9,561 nt of DNA, taken from the NCBI GenBank assembly GCA_002338895.1, contig DDJH01000079.1, positions 1,313 to 10,873 of the forward strand, read 5' to 3'. The stretch comes from Lentisphaeria bacterium UBA1829. Lineage in GTDB: Bacteria; Verrucomicrobiota; Lentisphaeria; Victivallales; UBA1829. This document shows, one piece after another, positions 7,701 to 9,561 of the stretch; positions within the stretch are counted from its first letter, which is position 1, and every line of letters begins with the position of its first letter. Made by a program: the position numbers and the translations under genes. The notes below the pieces were generated by a model, which saw only the letters and a program-made list of their open reading frames with translations, was not told the origin of the DNA and did no database searches.

Positions 7701-8422
7701 ACCGCATCCTGCAGCGTCTGATAGACATTGGTCCCGATCCGGGCGACAACGGCATCATCCACCAGAACCTGCTCTCCTTCAACCGTCGCCCAGCGATACC
7801 CCGACGGAGCAGGAAGCTCATACCCCGACGGGACAATCAGTTTTGCTCCGTTCAGGAATGCGTCTGCATCCGCTCCTGACGCTTTGCCATACTCAATCCG
7901 TCCGTTGATGACAACATCCGAACTGCTGATGGTCACGCGGACTCCCTCTTCCGCATAGCCGGCAGACATTCCGAAGTAAACATCGAACGCAACCTGACCT
8001 TCCGCGGCATTCAGACTCGTTCCGTTTGTCAGATTGATCGTTCCGCAGTTGTTGCTCAGAACATACTGTGTCACGGCAGCCCCGTCCACGGTCATGCCGT
8101 CCAGCGTGAGATTGGAATAGTTCTGAATCAGGATCTTTGCATTCTCCGTCCGGAGGGTTCCGTTTTTGAAAACGATGGTCGATCCCTGCAGAAGCTGGAA
8201 TCCGTTTGTTTCCGTTCCGGTCGAACCGACAAGCGGTTCATTGGCGGAGTAGCTGTATCCGGCAAAGTCCAGCGTGAAATTCTTGCCGCCCTGTACAACG
8301 ACTCCGGCCCCGTTCTCGACATCGCGGAGCAGCGTGATGGTCTCTCCGGCCTGCACCACATCCACGGCCTCCTGAAGCGTCAGGTACTCGATCTCTCCAA
8401 TTTTAGCAATATAATCTGCCAT
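4754..8422 (-). CDS. Large leaderless repeat protein with beta-helix, Ig-like and PPC-like C-terminal modules
   Basis: This 1222-residue protein has no recognised enzymatic motif. Residues 6-226 and 227-447 are a tandem repeat, and a third copy starts at 448 (ARIGTNVYQTLQDAV) but diverges by about 470. The repeats look like pectate-lyase-type beta-helix (QAGETITLL, then FKNGTL, ILIQNYSNLTLDG). Residues about 500-660 are beta-rich. Residues about 665-757 and 758-847 are two Ig-like modules that share YRWGATLEEL and YRWAKTEEEL. Three related C-terminal modules follow (about 880-971, 997-1096, 1101-1220), with GWVGFGDVVDTYKF, GWVGYSDASDFFRF and a GKK-LKS element, resembling PPC-type domains. The ATG at 8422 has AGGGA (8429-8433) 6 bases upstream. 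An in-frame TAG at 8432-8434 rules out a longer form, so there is no Sec signal. It is probably a surface or secreted adhesin-like protein, possibly exported by a type I system; both are inference. Confidence 0.85.
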   Translation of the reverse strand: MADYIAKIGEIEYLTLQEAVDVVQAGETITLLRDVENGAGVVVQGGKNFTLDFAGYSYSANEPLVGSTGTETNGFQLLQGSTIVFKNGTLRTENAKILIQNYSNLTLDGMTVDGAAVTQYVLSNNCGTINLTNGTSLNAAEGQVAFDVYFGMSAGYAEEGVRVTISSSDVVINGRIEYGKASGADADAFLNGAKLIVPSGYELPAPSGYRWATVEGEQVLVDDAVVARIGTNVYQTLQDAVDAVQAGETITLLRDVENGTGVVVQGGKNFTLDFAGYSYSANEPLVGSAGTETNGFQLLQGSTIVFKNGTLRTENAKILIQNYSNLTLDGMTVDGASVTQYVLSNNCGTINLTNGTSLNAAEGQVAFDVYFGMYPSYAEEGVRVTIGSSDVVINGRIEYGKAPDADADAFLNGAKLIVPSGYELPAPSGYRWETVGGEQVLVNAAAVARIGTNVYQTLQDAVAAAGQNDTITLLTNVENTSGLVVEDGSAFILDGNSYRCTSSAVQNSGSITVSASIFQVDGLLDLSASTASFTVTGASTIVANQVSGTITLAADSVLGGDSSLGSGTVRFEGDFTASVDCNVLQSAVVVEGNFNITGVDFSTDSVRILNTMNGVAADFSNLSVNGNRVIVNSGSSVIENGTEELYELKFDGSGIVAEKMDGIQISNLSAVQEPGENVYAFTISADVTSPLATTATYRWGATLEELNSKAFTESISIPFTVADTDQKFYYEIQVSDGIRSVTSGPVEQIVEDRTKPVISVAPTAAQIAGTYNFSFQVNGSDNFAVTERLYRWAKTEEELANAPIYDINTVLALSNADVAQTYFYQGILKDAAGNTAISDVSSFKVEATAAPLEGMVVIAPEIIGTPAEGNAISTEVASGVVSKETGTTDLYQVVNAVASTAEFAVTGLEKGEKVRITLLDENGKKLKSASVSAGKNGKAVIKDFLADPGNLVVKVEALTKKGDIDYNLEVSQDYFKPATGNVSMASAAEILAGEQNTEDHTGWVGFGDVVDTYKFTAGEDAAAFHLALSDLSAKVKVTLKNEHGKKIKSMVLTASNYTKKSFSNILVDAGSTVYVYLESTSGKANRSADYVLSAEKEVFANTTEDSLLNPTAAAVGQTLSGWVGYSDASDFFRFEVAGGTNVGFNLTGLENEYKAGKQVKLALYNLETGKKVGLKSVKNSDVLNFQTNLKNGLSAGSYCAVVSIANEKKYRSDYSLSIVANA
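7082..7744 (-). repeat. Tandem 663-bp coding repeat, copy 2 (residues 227-447)
   Basis: This is the second 221-codon unit, abutting copy 1 with no spacer. It differs at a short loop (MYPSY against MSAGY) and near its end (APDAD against ASGAD). A third, divergent copy begins at residue 448 with ARIGTNVYQTLQDAV, almost identical to the start of copy 2, and then loses similarity. Confidence 0.93.
7745..8407 (-). repeat. Tandem 663-bp coding repeat, copy 1 (residues 6-226)
   Basis: This is the first of two directly adjacent 221-codon units in the large protein. The core (residues 24-152) differs from copy 2 at only about 3 positions, while the ends differ more (EIEYLTLQE against TNVYQTLQD; DDAVV against NAAAV). 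At the DNA level the core differs by a few percent, mostly at third codon positions. Confidence 0.93.
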
Positions 8423-8434
8423 TTTTGTTCCCTA

Positions 8435-8582
8435 AAAATTAAGGTTTACATTCTTCAATGGATATCTTTTTTCCGTTCATTTTTCATTCACAAATTTCCG
8501 GACGTCACCCCCTTCTGATCAGAGAATTCTGTTGTTTGTTCCCCGAAAGATTTTCCGATTGAAATTCATCCGAATCGACAGC
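8435..8582 (-). promoter_or_regulatory. Leader of the large repeat-protein gene with clustered palindromes
   Basis: This AT-rich stretch between the upstream terminator and the large gene must hold that gene's promoter, but I could not identify a convincing -35/-10 pair. It contains TCTGATCAGA (8514-8523) and AGAATTCT (8523-8530), two perfect palindromes sharing one base, and GACGTC (8501-8506) close by. These could be an operator. The sequence TTTGTTCCC occurs at 8424-8432 (covering the ribosome binding site on the minus strand) and again at 8535-8543. Confidence 0.35.
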
Positions 8583-8633
8583 AAAAAAAAGACAAAATTT
8601 ACAGTTTTCCAGTGAGACCCCGTAAATTTTGTC
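8583..8633 (-). terminator. Rho-independent terminator of the small minus-strand gene
   Basis: A perfect 12-bp inverted repeat, GACAAAATTTAC (8591-8602) and GTAAATTTTGTC (8622-8633), has a 19-base loop. On the minus strand it is followed by eight T (complement of 8583-8590). It lies 38 bases past one possible stop of the small gene (8671) and 18 past the other (8651), so it ends that transcript before the large gene begins. Confidence 0.82.
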
Positions 8634-8670
8634 ATTCAGTTCAAAACTCTTCATGTTTCCACTCTCCGAA

Positions 8671-9111
8671 TCACAAACGCATCGGCAGAGCCGGTGAATA
8701 TCCGGCCGAAATCTTTCGGGCCAGAAGCGACGTCAACCCCCGGAGCATCTTCGTGCATACACGCTCCCGCACCCGTGAGAACCGATGCGAAACCGTAACC
8801 CAGAAACGACGATTGCAATCCACAGAAAATCCCAGCCAGCGGGAGACAACATTGCGGAGACTCAGGAAAAACCCTTCTCCGGGAGACATGTTCGGAAGCA
8901 CAGTGACACGGAATTCCTCCGCCTGGAAAACCGTTCCCCTGCTTTGACAGACAAACGTTCCGGAATTTTCCAGAGGAGCCGGCGGCACAACCAGCCATCC
9001 GTTTTCCGCTTCAGGGCATGAGCAGCCCACCGTCACCCCGTTTTCCGGGAATACCGGGGCCACGGCAAATGCAGGATTCATCATTTCAGATATCAGAGAT
9101 ATCGTCTTCAC
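8671..9111 (-). CDS. Unrecognised small protein, probably frameshifted
   Basis: I do not recognise this family. As read, the frame gives 146 residues from a GTG at 9109-9111 (VKTISLISEMMNPAFAVAP). GAGGG at 9122-9126 lies 10 bases upstream of that GTG. An ATG at 9141 is in frame but has no ribosome binding site and falls about where transcription should start. The first about 100 residues look like a real, beta-rich protein (FQAEEFRVTVLPNMSPGEG). The last about 45 are arginine-rich and unnatural, whereas the -1 frame there reads LGYGFASVLTGAGACMHED and continues sensibly to a TGA at 8651-8653. Adding one base near 8802 (TTC-TGG to TTC-CTG-G) joins both parts into a 153-residue protein. It therefore looks like a recently broken gene, a sequencing error or, less likely, a recoded gene. 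It has its own promoter and terminator. There is no signal peptide. Confidence 0.5.
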   Translation of the reverse strand: MKTISLISEMMNPAFAVAPVFPENGVTVGCSCPEAENGWLVVPPAPLENSGTFVCQSRGTVFQAEEFRVTVLPNMSPGEGFFLSLRNVVSRWLGFSVDCNRRFWVTVSHRFSRVRERVCTKMLRGLTSLLARKISAGYSPALPMRL

Positions 9112-9147
9112 AAAAAATACACCCTCAGTCTTCCAATTCATTTAATA

Positions 9148-9175
9148 ACTATAACTCTTTTCCATACAAAATCAA
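9148..9175 (-). promoter_or_regulatory. Predicted sigma70-type promoter of the small minus-strand gene
   Basis: On the minus strand, TTGATT (9170-9175) and TATAGT (9148-9153) are 16 bases apart. Transcription would begin near 9141, which removes the ATG there as a start and favours the GTG at 9111 with its GAGGG site. Confidence 0.6.
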
Positions 9176-9310
9176 CCCCCAATTTTTATTTTCCAAAGGA
9201 AAAATCTTTTTTTTCAAGAAGGAATCCAGGATCGTCCGGGAGAGCGGATCGACGGACCGGAGCGGAGGAAAAGAGAGGTAAAATTCACGGAAAAAAATCC
9301 GGGAAAAAAT
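9176..9310. other. Intergenic spacer between divergent promoters
   Basis: No gene is visible here. On the plus strand, TTTTCC (9189-9194) and GGAAAA (9198-9203) form a short AT-rich hairpin, with a run of eight T at 9207-9214. This is terminator-like, but no plus-strand gene lies upstream for it to serve. The rest is purine-rich with no repeat or binding site I can support. Confidence 0.3.
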
Positions 9311-9338
9311 TTGAAATTTCCGGTAAACGGTCTATAAT
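9311..9338 (+). promoter_or_regulatory. Predicted sigma70-type promoter of purA
   Basis: TTGAAA (9311-9316) and a perfect TATAAT (9333-9338) are 16 bases apart. The expected transcript starts near 9345, giving a leader of about 68 bases before the purA ATG. AGTCA (9354-9358) and TGACT (9365-9369) can form a small hairpin in this leader. Confidence 0.75.
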
Positions 9339-9357
9339 TATTTGTTTGTGCGGAGTC

Positions 9358-9408
9358 ATGTCAGTGACTGAACCAGGGAATCGGAACAACAACGGAAAAA
9401 TCGAGTAA
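9358..9408 (+). CDS. Possible 16-codon upstream ORF in the purA leader
   Basis: ATG at 9358 opens a 16-codon frame ([16 protein letters not shown]) that ends at TAA 9406-9408, 4 bases before the purA ATG. CGGAG (9351-9355) precedes it, but only 2 bases from the ATG, which is too close for efficient initiation. It may be chance; if translated, it could couple to purA, whose own ribosome binding site is weak. Confidence 0.2.
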   Translation: MSVTEPGNRNNNGKIE

Positions 9409-9412
9409 TCCT

Positions 9413-9561
9413 ATGAAAACTATGTCCGTAAATGTGCTCGTCGGCATCCAGTGGGGCGACGAAGGCAAAGGTAAAATCATCGATGTTCTTACGCGCGACG
9501 CCGATATGGTCGTCCGCTTTCAGGGCGGCAACAACGCCGGCCATACCGTCAAGAACGAGCG
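9413..9561 (+). CDS. purA: Adenylosuccinate synthetase (3' partial)
   Basis: PurA joins IMP and aspartate with GTP to make adenylosuccinate, the first committed step to AMP. Only the first 49 codons are in the window. They carry the family N-terminus [17 protein letters not shown], holding the GTP/IMP-site loop, with the expected catalytic Asp at residue 16. They also carry [13 protein letters not shown], with the catalytic His at residue 44 (Asp13 and His41 in E. coli numbering). The start at ATG 9413 is preferred over the in-frame ATG at 9422 because a weak GAG (9403-9405) lies 7 bases upstream, while 9422 has no ribosome binding site. It is divergent from the small minus-strand gene and has its own strong promoter. 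The sequence runs off the right edge; nothing suggests damage. Confidence 0.97.
   Translation, partial: MKTMSVNVLVGIQWGDEGKGKIIDVLTRDADMVVRFQGGNNAGHTVKNE

Noticed and set aside
7082..8407. Possible CRISPR or non-coding repeat array
   Set aside because: There are only two 663-bp units, in frame within one coding sequence, with codon-level variation and no short repeat-spacer pattern.
8651..8998. 115-codon minus-strand frame as a separate gene
   Set aside because: Its first half is cysteine/proline-rich and overlaps the good part of the small gene in another frame; only its second half looks real, best explained as the frameshifted end of that gene.

Overview
The window comes from a Gram-negative bacterium with a GC-rich genome. 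It encodes an OmpH/Skp-type periplasmic chaperone next to lpxD of lipid A synthesis, so the cell has an LPS-type outer membrane. It also carries a GatB amidotransferase subunit and a very large repeat protein of the beta-helix/Ig/PPC-like kind that is common in Lentisphaerota (Victivallis-like) and related PVC bacteria. The Lentisphaerota assignment is an inference from style and gene content, not from a phylogenetic marker.

Left part (2-2986, + strand): a tight four-gene run. It contains a 5'-truncated phospholipase D-superfamily protein with two HKD motifs, a Skp/OmpH-like chaperone, LpxD, and a small CxxCxxCC (YkgJ-type) metal-cluster protein. Gaps are 4 to 27 bases and no internal promoter was found. 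A strong hairpin overlapping the last codons of the fourth gene ends the unit. The second and third genes form the conserved skp-lpxD envelope pair.

Middle (3121-8422, - strand): gatB, convergent with the first operon and preceded by its own promoter. Upstream of it, after two tandem Rho-independent terminators, lies a 1222-residue protein. That protein has two near-identical 221-residue repeats plus the start of a decayed third, then a beta-rich middle, two Ig-like modules and three PPC-like C-terminal modules. It starts without a signal peptide, and an in-frame stop four codons upstream of the ATG excludes a longer form.

Right part (8435-9561): a leader with clustered palindromes, then a terminator, and then a small unrecognised minus-strand gene with its own promoter and Shine-Dalgarno sequence. 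This small gene looks broken by a single-base frameshift. A divergent promoter then drives purA (adenylosuccinate synthetase), whose first 49 codons lie in the window; a possible 16-codon upstream ORF precedes it.

I found no CRISPR array, tRNA, rRNA, insertion sequence or recognised defence system. The features most worth following up are the leaderless repeat protein and the small frameshifted gene beside it.
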